64,000 nucleotides of DNA from Streptomyces filipinensis. Its GTDB lineage: Bacteria; Actinomycetota; Actinomycetes; Streptomycetales; Streptomycetaceae. The translations under genes and the position numbers were made by a program. The DNA is taken from assembly GCF_014649495.1 (NCBI RefSeq), contig NZ_BMTD01000018.1:1-64000 (forward strand), written 5' to 3'. Position 1 is the first letter of the stretch; the number at the start of each line of letters is the position of its first letter. Below, in pieces: positions 1 through 7,965 of this stretch. The notes under the pieces were generated by a model that worked only from the letters and a program-made list of their open reading frames with translations, was not told where the DNA came from and made no database searches.

Positions 1-179
1 TGTTCGTGCAGGGCGCCGTGTGGAACATCGACTCCTTCGACCAGTGGGGCGTGGAGCTGGGCAAGGTCCTCGCCAAGCGCGTCGAGCCCGCGCTCACCGA
101 GGGCGCACAGGTCCCCGGTCTCGACGCCTCCACCAAGGCGCTGGTCGGGAAGTACCGGGAGCTGCGCGGCCGGAGCTGA
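1..179 (+). CDS. pgi: Glucose-6-phosphate isomerase, C-terminal end (partial)
   Basis: This is the tail of a gene that begins upstream of the window. The first complete codon is at base 3, and 58 codons are visible before the TGA at 177-179. The peptide contains [16 protein letters not shown], the highly conserved C-terminal signature of glucose-6-phosphate isomerase, which interconverts glucose-6-phosphate and fructose-6-phosphate in the cytosol. A terminator follows within 10 bases, so pgi is the last gene of its transcript. Its closeness to the pentose-phosphate operon further right fits the conserved actinobacterial arrangement of carbon-metabolism genes. The family call is near certain from this short stretch; the N-terminal part cannot be judged. 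Confidence 0.95.
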   Translation, partial: FVQGAVWNIDSFDQWGVELGKVLAKRVEPALTEGAQVPGLDASTKALVGKYRELRGRS

Positions 180-185
180 TCCGTC

Positions 186-212
186 GGCCGAGCCGTCGCG
201 GCGGCCCTTTTT
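186..212 (+). terminator. Intrinsic terminator after pgi
   Basis: GGCC-GA-GCCG, loop TCG, then CGGC-GGCC form an 8-bp GC stem with a two-base bulge. It is followed by C and five T. The T tract makes this one of the more classical rho-independent terminators in the window, and it lies just after the pgi stop. Confidence 0.75.
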
Positions 213-269
213 GTGCGTTCTCCCCGTACGTCCCCTAAGGTTCAGGTGATCTTCAGGGGAGGAAGGCGC

Positions 270-1031
270 ATGGTGCACAGAGGGTTCGCCGCGGTGGTCG
301 CGGCGGCCGTCATCGGGGTGTCGGTGGTCGGCTGCGGCAGTGGACACCGGCCGGCGGAGTCCAAGGACGGGGCCACGAGCGCATCCCGGCCGGCGTACTC
401 CGGGTGGTCTCAGGTGCCGGAGCGGCTCGGGAGCGACGGGACGACCATCACGGTCGGGGACCCGGCCGCGCCGGTGGCCGTGCACCTGTACGAGGACCCG
501 CGGTGCCCGGTGTGCAAGGAGTTCGAGACCACCGGGGGCGCCCCGCGGCTGCGCGCCGCGACCCTCCGCCGGGAGACGAGGACCCAGTACACCCTCGCCT
601 CCTTCCTGGACGGACGGCTGACCGGCTCCGGGTCCGAGAAGGCGGTCAACGCCCTGCGGGCGGCGCTGGAGAAGGGCAGGTTCGCCGAATACCACGACGT
701 GCTCTACGCCCACCAGCCCGCCGAGAGCGTCGACGGCTTCACGGACGCGTATCTGCTCGAACTGGCCGGGCGGGTCCCCGGGCTGCGCGGGCCGGACTTC
801 GACTCGGCCGTCAAGAGCATGAAGTACCGCTCGTTCGTGACCCGGTCGGAGAAGGCATACGAGAAGGCGGGCGGGGCGCAGGACCCGAAGGGCCCCGGCA
901 CCCCCACCGCCGAGATCAACGCCGTACGGGTCCCCGGTGAGTACAACGGCGTGCTGTTCGACGGTGACGCCTTCTCCAGGCTGCTCGCGGACATCCGGGC
1001 GAACCCCGGCGCGTGGCGGAACGCGGGCTGA
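270..1031 (+). CDS. DsbA-like thioredoxin-fold lipoprotein
   Basis: The 253-residue product starts at an ATG preceded by a good ribosome site (GGGGAGGAAGGCGC); an in-frame upstream start at 213 has no such site. The N-terminus is a lipoprotein signal: basic residues, a hydrophobic stretch and a lipobox ending VVGC at about residue 24, so the mature protein should be anchored outside the membrane. The motif DPRCPVCKEFE near residue 77 has the CxxC of thioredoxin-fold disulfide oxidoreductases (DsbA/DSBA_2 type). It probably reduces, forms or isomerises disulfides in exported proteins. No redox partner is encoded beside it. It is transcribed after the pgi terminator and runs toward the MacB-type permease gene on the other strand. 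Confidence 0.82.
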   Translation: MVHRGFAAVVAAAVIGVSVVGCGSGHRPAESKDGATSASRPAYSGWSQVPERLGSDGTTITVGDPAAPVAVHLYEDPRCPVCKEFETTGGAPRLRAATLRRETRTQYTLASFLDGRLTGSGSEKAVNALRAALEKGRFAEYHDVLYAHQPAESVDGFTDAYLLELAGRVPGLRGPDFDSAVKSMKYRSFVTRSEKAYEKAGGAQDPKGPGTPTAEINAVRVPGEYNGVLFDGDAFSRLLADIRANPGAWRNAG

Positions 1032-1108
1032 CACCTTCCGCCGACCCGACCCGCCTCGCAGACCCGCCCCGCCGACCCGCCGCTGGGACAGGCCCGCGGG
1101 ACCGGGGC

Positions 1109-3520
1109 TCAGGTCACCGCGCTCAGGGTGTCCGCGAGCCGTCTGCGGGCCGCGCGGGCCGCGGGCAGCGCGGCGAGCGCCGCCGCTCCGAGCACGGCTG
1201 CCGCGCCCAGGGCGAGCAGAAGCGCGGGCGAAGGGGACTGGGCGACACCTGCGCCGATACCGCTGGAGCTGCCCTGGGCGTCGATCAGCCGGCGGGCCAG
1301 TGGCAGCCCCAGCGCCGTACCGGCGAGGGCGGCGGCCAGGGCCGTACAGCTCGTCGCCGTGACGGTGATCGCGGTGATCTGCCGTGGGGACATGCCGATC
1401 GCCTTCAGCGCCAGCAGGTCCCGTTCGCCCTCGCGGACGCTGCCGCCGATCGCGGTGAGCAGTTCGACCAGCCCGATCAGGGCCAGTACGGCGATCAGCC
1501 CGGCGACGACGCCGCGCAGCGGGGACAGTCCGTCGGCGGGGTTGTCCACGGGGTGCACGTCCAGGTGGCCCCGGCCGGCCGAGGCCAGCGCGGCGGCCAC
1601 GCGCTGCGGTTCGGCGCCGGGGCGCAGCCGCAGCTCGTAGAAGGCCGGGGACAGCCCGGGGTCGTTCTGGCGGAGGGTGTCCAGGGACGTGGTGACCACC
1701 CGGCCGGCGTTCTGCGGTTCGATGCTGCGGCCCACGATGTGCAGGATCTGCGGCCGGTCGCCCACCGTCATGCGCACCCAGTCGCCCACCCGCGCGTGCA
1801 GCAGGTCGAGCAGGCCCTGGCCGGCCACCGCCTCGTCGGGACCGCGTGCGGTCCGGCCCTCGGCGAGGGTGTAGGGGTAGGGCTCGGTACGGGTGCCGAC
1901 GCCTCGCAGCGCGATGGTGCCGGTCTGGCCGGGGACCAGCGCGGCGACCTCCACCCCCGGATAGGCGCCGGTGACCCGGTGATCGTCCAAGAGCAGGGCC
2001 CGTACCGCGGACGCGTCCAGCGCGCCGTCGGAGCGGACCGTCAGGGCCGTCGGCATGCCGACGCGTTCCGGGCTGCTGTGGAAGCGGTCGATCGTGGTCC
2101 AGGCGCTGAGCGCCACCACGATCAGCAGCAGCGGCAGCGTCAGCCGGGCCACGGTGGCCAGCGACCGGCCCCGCCCCGCGCACGCCTTGTGGCAGCCGAG
2201 GACCAGCGCGGCCGGCAGCCGCAGCCCGAGCGCCCGCCGGGCCAGGCCGGTCAGCCCGCCACCGGCCGGTGCCGCCGGGCGCGGCACCGGGACCGGCGGC
2301 ACCCGCCCGGCCCGCCAGGCGGCGAGTCCCGTGGTCAGACCGATGAACAGCACCGCGCCCACGGGCACCGCCAGCAGCGCGAGGGTGTGCCCGGGCAGCC
2401 CCTGCCACACCCCCACGGCGTCGCCGAGCCGCCCGGGGATCCGGCTGCCCAGGGCCTCGGTGAGCACCGCGGCGGCCACCGAACCGAGCAGCGCGTAGGC
2501 CAGATGCTGGAGCAGGAAGACCCGGACGACCTGGCCGGGTGTGAAGCCGATCGCCTTCAGCACCGACAGGTCCCGCAGATGCCCCCGGATGCGGGTGGCG
2601 ATCGCCCCGTGCACCGCGAACCCCGCGGCGATCAGCGCGCCCAGACCGAAGAGGCCGAGCACCTGGCCGAGCAGCCGGTTGTCGCCCTGCGCCGCGGCGC
2701 GCGCCTGCTGCCAGGTGGAGACCTCGCCGACCGCGCCCGCGCCGAGCACCGTGACGGCGCGCTGCACCGCGTAGTCCGTGTCCCCGGGGTCGCCCAGCCG
2801 CAGCCCGATCACCTGGCCGCCGGGGGCGCGCACGGCGGACGGCCGTGCCCAGACCAGGCCCGGCTGCTCGCCCGGGCTGTAGCGGGGCTCGGCGCTGTCC
2901 GCGATGCCCTCGACGGTCAGGCTGCGGGCCGTGCCGGGCAGCGTGAGGGTGTCGCCCGGCTCGGCCAGCAAGGCCCGGGCCAGGCTGCTCTCCAGCACCA
3001 CACCGTCCGGCTCGGCCGCATCCGGCCAGTGGCCGGCGGTGAGCAGCGGCCGGCCGACGGAGGGCGGCCGCGAGACGCCGCGCAACTCCACGGAGGCGCG
3101 GCTGCCGCGCACGGCGACGGTGGCGGACTCGGTGCGGTAGGGGCCGGCCACGGACTCGACACCGTCCAGCCGGGCGAGCTTGCGGGTGTCCGCGAAGGGG
3201 ACGGTGTGGATCCACACGTGCGCCCCGCGGGCCTGCGTGAAGATCCGCTGCCAGGGGTTGGTCGCATAGCCGAACAGGGCGGTGGCCAGCAGCAACGAGG
3301 CGACGATGCCGGCGGTGGCCAGCACGAGGAACAGCGCCTCGCCACGATGCGTCCGCAGATCGGACTGCGCCCAGCGCCGGCCGGCCGCGCCGCCGACGGC
3401 TACGCCGGCAAGAGGGCCGCGGCGCGTGGTCGGTCGTGTGCTGCGCCGTCGTGGCCGGTCGCGCCCACCCGGCGGTAGCCGCACATCAGACGTGGGCTCG
3501 CGCCCCTTCAGGGCGGTCAT
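1109..3520 (-). CDS. MacB/FtsX-type ABC transporter permease
   Basis: This 803-residue membrane protein has an N-terminal membrane helix at about residues 64-85, a large extracytoplasmic region, and two FtsX-like cores. Each core carries the phrase LKAIGxxPxQ (about 320 and 700) inside hydrophobic stretches. Duplicated FtsX domains are typical of actinobacterial MacB-like permeases, which work by mechanotransmission rather than classical import. It is the last gene of a padR-ATPase-permease operon; its ATG shares one base with the ATPase stop (TGATG), which suggests translational coupling. Likely roles are export of a peptide, lipid or drug, or handling of envelope lipoproteins. The substrate cannot be read from the sequence. 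Confidence 0.88.
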   Translation of the reverse strand: MTALKGREPTSDVRLPPGGRDRPRRRSTRPTTRRGPLAGVAVGGAAGRRWAQSDLRTHRGEALFLVLATAGIVASLLLATALFGYATNPWQRIFTQARGAHVWIHTVPFADTRKLARLDGVESVAGPYRTESATVAVRGSRASVELRGVSRPPSVGRPLLTAGHWPDAAEPDGVVLESSLARALLAEPGDTLTLPGTARSLTVEGIADSAEPRYSPGEQPGLVWARPSAVRAPGGQVIGLRLGDPGDTDYAVQRAVTVLGAGAVGEVSTWQQARAAAQGDNRLLGQVLGLFGLGALIAAGFAVHGAIATRIRGHLRDLSVLKAIGFTPGQVVRVFLLQHLAYALLGSVAAAVLTEALGSRIPGRLGDAVGVWQGLPGHTLALLAVPVGAVLFIGLTTGLAAWRAGRVPPVPVPRPAAPAGGGLTGLARRALGLRLPAALVLGCHKACAGRGRSLATVARLTLPLLLIVVALSAWTTIDRFHSSPERVGMPTALTVRSDGALDASAVRALLLDDHRVTGAYPGVEVAALVPGQTGTIALRGVGTRTEPYPYTLAEGRTARGPDEAVAGQGLLDLLHARVGDWVRMTVGDRPQILHIVGRSIEPQNAGRVVTTSLDTLRQNDPGLSPAFYELRLRPGAEPQRVAAALASAGRGHLDVHPVDNPADGLSPLRGVVAGLIAVLALIGLVELLTAIGGSVREGERDLLALKAIGMSPRQITAITVTATSCTALAAALAGTALGLPLARRLIDAQGSSSGIGAGVAQSPSPALLLALGAAAVLGAAALAALPAARAARRRLADTLSAVT

Positions 3521-4272
3521 CAGTCCCTCAGCTCCAGTACGCCCGAGATCCCGGGCTTATGGGGCGGCGGTGCGTCGTCCAGGGTCGCGTCGTCGGCTAT
3601 GCGGCCGTCGAAGAAGCTGATCACGCGGTCGGCGGCGCTCGCCAGCCGGGCGTCGTGGGTGACCAGGACGATGCTCTGCCCGCGGCCGTGAAAGCGGGAC
3701 AAAAGCCGCATCACCTCGCGCGTGCCCTTGCTGTCCAGGCTTCCGGCGGGCTCGTCGGCCAGCAGCAGCGGCGGGTGGTTGACCAGGGCCCGGGCGAGCG
3801 CGACCCGCTGCTGCTCGCCGCCGGACAGTTCGCCCGGCATGCTGCGCTCCTTGCCTTCGAGCCCCAGCTCGGCCAGCAGTTCCTCGCGCTCGGCGCGCGC
3901 CTTCCTCGGCGCGACGCCGGCGAGCAGGGCGGGCAGCTCGACGTTGTCGGCCACCGACAGGTTCGACACCAGGTTGAAGAACTGGAACACGATCCCGATC
4001 GCCTTGCGGCGCTCGACCGCCCAGCGGGCCTCGCTGAAGGAGTCCGTGCAGCGCCCGCCGAGCCAGACGCTGCCCGCGTCCGGCCGGTGCAGACCGCCGA
4101 GCAGATGCAGGAGCGTGGACTTGCCGGCGCCGGACGGCCCGGTGATCGCCACGAACTCGCCCCGCGCCACGGACAGGTCGACCCCGCGCACGGCATGCGC
4201 GGGCGCGCCCTCGCCGTGGTGGGTCTTCACCAGCCCCTCGGCGCGCAGCACCGCAGTGCCGTGCTCGCTCAT
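3520..4272 (-). CDS. ABC transporter ATP-binding protein (MacB/LolD type)
   Basis: The 250-residue ATPase has Walker A GPSGAGKST, signature LSGGEQQR, Walker B LLLADEPAG followed by a D-loop, and the H-loop VTHDARLA. The order and spacing are those of the LolD/MacB/FtsE class. The ATG at 4272 overlaps the padR stop as ATGA and has AGGAGG seven bases upstream; an in-frame start six codons earlier lacks this logic. It energises the FtsX-type permease encoded next. Expression is expected to follow the PadR gene that opens the operon. Confidence 0.9.
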   Translation of the reverse strand: MSEHGTAVLRAEGLVKTHHGEGAPAHAVRGVDLSVARGEFVAITGPSGAGKSTLLHLLGGLHRPDAGSVWLGGRCTDSFSEARWAVERRKAIGIVFQFFNLVSNLSVADNVELPALLAGVAPRKARAEREELLAELGLEGKERSMPGELSGGEQQRVALARALVNHPPLLLADEPAGSLDSKGTREVMRLLSRFHGRGQSIVLVTHDARLASAADRVISFFDGRIADDATLDDAPPPHKPGISGVLELRD

Positions 4273-4775
4273 TCCAGTTCCTCCTGGCACCGCTCCAGCC
4301 AGTCGAGGTCGGCCTGCAGATGCAGCATCGCGCCCTCGATGAGCAGGTGGGCGATTCGGTTGTCCCGGCTCTCGGCCGCGGCCAGTTTCGACAGGTTGCG
4401 CATGGTGGTGAGGTACTGGCGCCGCTGCCGGTTGATGAGGGCGATCTGGTCGGCGAGACCGGTCTGCGGGGCGACGGCGAGCTTCATGAAGAACTCGTCC
4501 CGCACCCGCGGCTCGTCCTCGGTCTCCTCGAACCAGGCGTGCAGCGCCTCCCGCCCGGCGTCGGTGAGGTGGTAGACCTTCTTGTTGGGCCGGCTGGACT
4601 GCTCGACGTCCTCGCCCTCGATCAGTCCCGACTTCTCGAGGCGGCCGAGGGTGACGTAGATCTGGCCGACGTTCGGCTGAGGGTACGCGGAGCCCAGCAG
4701 TTGCTCAAGGTCCTGCTTCAGCTCGTAGCCGTGGGCCGGGCCACGGGCGAGGAGTGCCAGGAGGGGCAGGCGCAC
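4269..4775 (-). CDS. PadR-family transcriptional regulator
   Basis: The 168-residue protein begins at a GTG with AGGAGG nine bases upstream. The N-terminal winged helix contains the PadR hallmark GPAHGYELKQDLEQLLG and the wing region PNVGQIYVTLGRLEKSGLI. A C-terminal helical dimerisation region follows (about 90-168). PadR proteins repress efflux and detoxification genes and release DNA on binding a small ligand. It heads an operon with a MacB-type exporter, so it most likely autoregulates its operon and controls export of whatever it senses. An inverted repeat 53 bases upstream of its start is a candidate operator. Confidence 0.9.
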   Translation of the reverse strand: MRLPLLALLARGPAHGYELKQDLEQLLGSAYPQPNVGQIYVTLGRLEKSGLIEGEDVEQSSRPNKKVYHLTDAGREALHAWFEETEDEPRVRDEFFMKLAVAPQTGLADQIALINRQRRQYLTTMRNLSKLAAAESRDNRIAHLLIEGAMLHLQADLDWLERCQEELE

Positions 4776-4827
4776 TCGGGCTGTCCTCCTGTCTGCTCAC
4801 AATGTGCTCCAGGCCCTAGTATCGCCC

Positions 4828-4842
4828 ATACCTAACAGGTAT
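4828..4842. promoter_or_regulatory. Inverted repeat ATACCT-AAC-AGGTAT, candidate PadR operator
   Basis: A perfect 6-bp inverted repeat with a 3-base spacer lies between padR (leftward) and the sugar-binding protein gene (rightward). It could serve either promoter. The half-sites are AT-rich against the surrounding DNA. It differs from the classic ATGT-N8-ACAT PadR site, so assignment to this PadR is inference from position. Confidence 0.5.
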
Positions 4843-4906
4843 AGATGGCCTCTGACTCCCGGGCGAGGGTGCCCGGAGCCGTGTGTACGTGTTCAGGGAG
4901 GAACCT

Positions 4907-6178
4907 ATGCGGTGGATACGCGCCGCCGGTAGGGGCCTCCTCGTTCTCGCCGTGATCATGACCGGCTACGTCGCCTCCGGCGCGCAGGCCGACGAGGTCG
5001 CGGGCGACGGCCGCGGACCGCTCACCCTGGCCACCGCCGGTGACCTCACCGGCTATCTCGGCCCGCTGCTCCAGGGCTGGAACCGCACCCACCCCGGCGA
5101 GAAGGTCACGCTCGTGGAGCTGCCGGACTCCGCCGACGAGACCCATGCGCAGATGACCACCGATCTGCGCGGCGGCGACCGGGGCCGCTTCGACGTCCTG
5201 AACATCGACGTCAACTGGACCTCGGAGTTCGCGGCGGCCGGCTGGATCCGCCCGCTCCCGCGTGACCGCTTCCCGCTGAAGAGCTTCCTGCCGCCGGTCG
5301 TGGACACCGCGACCTACGAGGGACGGCTGTACGCCGTCCCGTATGTCACGAATGCCGGACTCCTTCTGTATCGCAGGGACATCCTCGCCAAGGAGGGCGT
5401 GCCCCCGCCGCGCACCTGGGCCGAGCTGGAGCGCGACGCGAAGACCATCGCGCCGAAGTACGGGCTCGGCGGCTACGCGGGTCAGTTCCTGCCCTACGAG
5501 GGCCTCACCGTCAACGCGGCCGAGGCCGTGTACTCGGCGGGCGGCACGATCCTCGGCGACGAGGGCACCCGGGTCACCGTCGACTCGGCCGCCGCCCGCG
5601 AGGGCATCGGCTTCCTCGTCCGTGGCGTCCGCGAGGGCTGGATACCGAAGGCGGCGCTGACGTACAAGGAAGAGGAGTCCAAACAGGCCTTCCAGGACGG
5701 CAGGCTGCTGTTCCTGCGCAACTGGCCCTACGCCTACGCCGTCGCCTCCGCCAGGGGCTCCCGGGTCGCCGGGAAGATCGGCGCCGTACCGATCCCCGGC
5801 CCCGACGGGCCGGGGACGAGTGTGCTCGGCGGCTCCGACCTCGCCGTCAACTCCCATACCCGGCACCCCGATTCGGCCGCGCGTCTGATCGCCTACCTCA
5901 CCAGCGCGCCCGTCCAGCGGCAGGTGCTCACCCGGGGTGCGCTGCCGCCCGTACGCGCCGCGCTCTACGAAGACCCCGCGCTGGTGCGCCGGTTCCCCTA
6001 TCTGCCGACCCTGCGCACCGCCGTGCTCACCGCCGCCCCGCGCCCCAAGAGCGCCCGCTACGACCAGGTCAGCCTGGTGGTGCAGGCCGTGGTGCATGAC
6101 GCGCTGACGGGGCACGAGACCCCCGCCGCCGCGGTGCGCCGACTGGCGCGGGAGCTGGCGGCCGTCTCCGGCCGATAG
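4907..6178 (+). CDS. Secreted sugar ABC transporter substrate-binding protein
   Basis: The 423-residue protein starts at an ATG with GGGAGG five bases upstream. The fold signature is that of carbohydrate-binding family 1 proteins: an early ATAGDLTGYLGPLLQGWNRTHP strand, a central YAVPYVTNAGLLLYRRDIL segment, and a C-terminal LIAYLTSAPVQRQVLTRGALPPVR segment typical of maltose/trehalose binders. Unlike most Gram-positive binding proteins it has no lipobox cysteine. It carries an ordinary Sec signal that probably ends at AQA-D near residue 29, so it may be released. No permease genes are directly attached. The alpha-glucosidase/maltose-type operon on the same strand follows after 135 bases and has its own binding protein. 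It may be a spare or extracellular binder for that system. Confidence 0.82.
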   Translation: MRWIRAAGRGLLVLAVIMTGYVASGAQADEVAGDGRGPLTLATAGDLTGYLGPLLQGWNRTHPGEKVTLVELPDSADETHAQMTTDLRGGDRGRFDVLNIDVNWTSEFAAAGWIRPLPRDRFPLKSFLPPVVDTATYEGRLYAVPYVTNAGLLLYRRDILAKEGVPPPRTWAELERDAKTIAPKYGLGGYAGQFLPYEGLTVNAAEAVYSAGGTILGDEGTRVTVDSAAAREGIGFLVRGVREGWIPKAALTYKEEESKQAFQDGRLLFLRNWPYAYAVASARGSRVAGKIGAVPIPGPDGPGTSVLGGSDLAVNSHTRHPDSAARLIAYLTSAPVQRQVLTRGALPPVRAALYEDPALVRRFPYLPTLRTAVLTAAPRPKSARYDQVSLVVQAVVHDALTGHETPAAAVRRLARELAAVSGR

Positions 6179-6194
6179 TTACTTGTTAAGTAAC
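6178..6194. promoter_or_regulatory. Perfect inverted repeat GTTACTT-GTT-AAGTAAC
   Basis: Two 7-base arms match perfectly around a 3-base spacer, starting on the last base of the preceding stop codon. The arms are too AT-rich and the stem too weak for a good terminator in this genome. A protein operator for the downstream alpha-glucosidase operon is more likely. No cognate regulator gene is adjacent. Confidence 0.5.
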
Positions 6195-6276
6195 GCGGAC
6201 ATCTCATCTGTGGCATCGACGCCCCGATAAGTCCGGATTTAGTATCCCAACTTGGCGGTAGCAAAAGTTCTTTTCA

Positions 6277-6314
6277 TTGACACCCTCGCGATACGCCTAC
6301 CTAACATGCATGCA
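6277..6314 (+). promoter_or_regulatory. Candidate leaderless promoter of the alpha-glucosidase operon
   Basis: TTGACA at 6277-6282 and TAACAT at 6302-6307 form a consensus-like pair, though the 19-base spacing is long. The A of the ATG lies seven bases after the -10, so transcription would start at the start codon. There is no ribosome-binding sequence in front of the ATG, which supports a leaderless mRNA. Confidence 0.55.
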
Positions 6315-6318
6315 TGTT
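6303..6318. promoter_or_regulatory. 16-bp perfect palindrome AACATGCATGCATGTT over the start codon
   Basis: The palindrome has no spacer mismatch and spans the -10 box and the ATG of the alpha-glucosidase gene. A repressor bound here would block both polymerase and, on a leaderless message, the start site. Its regulator is not encoded next to it. Confidence 0.55.
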
Positions 6319-7924
6319 GAGTAAGCACCACTGGTGGCGCGACGCGGTCATCTACCAGGTGTACGTCCGCAGCTTCCTGGACAGCACCGGCGACGGCATC
6401 GGCGATCTGGCCGGCGTCCGGGCCGGGCTGCCGTATCTGAAGAAGCTGGGTGTCGACGGCATCTGGCTGAGCCCGTTCTACCCCTCGCCGCAGCACGACC
6501 ACGGCTACGACGTGGCCGACTACTGCGACGTCGACCCGCTCTTCGGTGACCTCGCCGAGTTCGACCTGCTGGTGGCGGCCGCGCGGCGGCTCGGCATCAA
6601 GGTGCTGCTCGACATCGTCCCCAACCACTGCTCCAGCGAGCACCCGTGGTTCCGTGAGGCGCTGGAGAGCGCGCCCGGCAGCACGGCCCGCGCCCGCTTC
6701 CACTTCGCCGACGGCCGTGGCCCCGACGGCGGCGAGCCGCCCAACAACTGGCACGCCATGTTCGGCGGCCCGGCCTGGAGCAGGGTCGGCGACGGCCAGT
6801 GGTACCTGCACATGTTCACGCCGGAGCAGCCCGACTGGAACTGGCGCGACCCCGAGGTCACCGCCGAGTTCGACCGCGTCCTGCGCTTCTGGCTGGACCG
6901 GGGCGTCGACGGCTTCCGCATCGACGTGGCGGCCGGCCTCTACAAGCACCCCGAACTGCCCGACTCCGACGACCCGGAGGCCGACGCCCGCACCCGCGAC
7001 TCGGTCAACCCGCTCGCCTGGAACCAGCCCGAGGTGCACGAGGTGTGGCGCCGCTGGCGCTCCCTGTGCGAGGAGTACACCGCACGCGACGGCCGCGAAC
7101 GCCTCCTCGTCGGCGAGGTCTCGGTCCCCACCGCCCGGGAACACGCCCTGTACGTCCGCCCGGACGAACTCCACCAGGCCTTCTTCTTCGACCTGCTCGG
7201 CGCCCCCTGGGACGCCGACGCCTTCCGCAAGGTCATCTCCGAGGCCATGCAGGACATCGCCGGCACCGGCTCGACCGTCACCTGGGTCCTCAACAACCAC
7301 GACCAGGTCCGCACGGTCACCCGCTACGGCGAACCCGCCACCGAGGGCAGCGGCCTCGGCGCCGCCCGCGCCCGCGCCGCCGCGCTGCTGATGCTGGCGC
7401 TTCCCGGCGCCGCGTACATCTACCAGGGCGAGGAGCTCGGTCTGCCCGAGGTCGTCGACCTGCCGGACGACGTCCTCACCGACCCGATCTTCCGCCGCAC
7501 CGGCAGCCGCGCCCGCATACGCGACGGCTGCCGGGTCCCGCTGCCCTGGTCCGGACAGGCCTCCCCGTTCGGCTTCACCTCCGGTGCCGAGTCCGCCAAG
7601 CCCTGGCTGCCGCAACCGGAGTACTTCGCCGAGTACGCCACCGACCGCGCCCTCGCCGACACCCGCTCCTTCTGGCACCTCTACCGCGACGGCCTCCAGC
7701 TGCGCTCCTCGCTGCCCCAGCTGGGCGAGGGCACCCTGCAGTGGCTGGACACCCCGCCCGGCGTCCTCGCCTTCAGCCGCGGCGACGGCCTGGTCTGCGC
7801 CGTCAACTTCGGTACGGCCCCCACGCCCGCACCTGTCTCCGGCACCCCTCTGCTCTCCAGCGGCCCCTGCCCGGCCGGTGTGCTGCCCGCCGCCACGGCG
7901 GCCTGGTGGCTGAGCGATCTCTGA
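6314..7924 (+). CDS. Alpha-glucosidase (glycoside hydrolase family 13)
   Basis: The 536-residue enzyme shows the four GH13 regions in order: DIVPNHCSSEHPWF (region I), GFRIDVAAGL with the catalytic Asp (II), LLVGEV with the acid/base Glu (III) and LNNHDQVR (IV). The opening WWRDAVIYQVYVRSFLDSTGDGIGDL is typical of oligo-1,6-glucosidase/alpha-glucosidase/trehalose synthase relatives. No signal peptide is present, so it acts in the cytoplasm and hydrolyses imported maltose-type or isomaltose-type oligosaccharides to glucose. It heads an operon with a binding protein and two permeases. Exact linkage specificity cannot be told. The start is the ATG with no ribosome site, interpreted as leaderless. 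Confidence 0.88.
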   Translation: MLSKHHWWRDAVIYQVYVRSFLDSTGDGIGDLAGVRAGLPYLKKLGVDGIWLSPFYPSPQHDHGYDVADYCDVDPLFGDLAEFDLLVAAARRLGIKVLLDIVPNHCSSEHPWFREALESAPGSTARARFHFADGRGPDGGEPPNNWHAMFGGPAWSRVGDGQWYLHMFTPEQPDWNWRDPEVTAEFDRVLRFWLDRGVDGFRIDVAAGLYKHPELPDSDDPEADARTRDSVNPLAWNQPEVHEVWRRWRSLCEEYTARDGRERLLVGEVSVPTAREHALYVRPDELHQAFFFDLLGAPWDADAFRKVISEAMQDIAGTGSTVTWVLNNHDQVRTVTRYGEPATEGSGLGAARARAAALLMLALPGAAYIYQGEELGLPEVVDLPDDVLTDPIFRRTGSRARIRDGCRVPLPWSGQASPFGFTSGAESAKPWLPQPEYFAEYATDRALADTRSFWHLYRDGLQLRSSLPQLGEGTLQWLDTPPGVLAFSRGDGLVCAVNFGTAPTPAPVSGTPLLSSGPCPAGVLPAATAAWWLSDL

Positions 7925-7965
7925 CCCGACCCGTCAACTCCCATCCCCCCGAAGGGACATCAACG

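Noticed and set aside
1013-3478. Long open frame on the plus strand opposite the MacB-type permease
   Set aside because: Its sequence is low-complexity Gln/Arg/Gly-rich and it mirrors the GC pattern of the minus-strand gene, which has clear FtsX motifs.
4832-6115. Minus-strand open frame of 427 codons opposite the sugar-binding protein
   Set aside because: Its composition is that of an antisense shadow, and the plus-strand gene has signal peptide, ribosome site and family motifs.
6799-7965. In-frame upstream extension of the maltose-type binding protein
   Set aside because: It overlaps the alpha-glucosidase in another frame and is Arg/Pro-rich; the lipoprotein signal begins at 7966 with a ribosome site.
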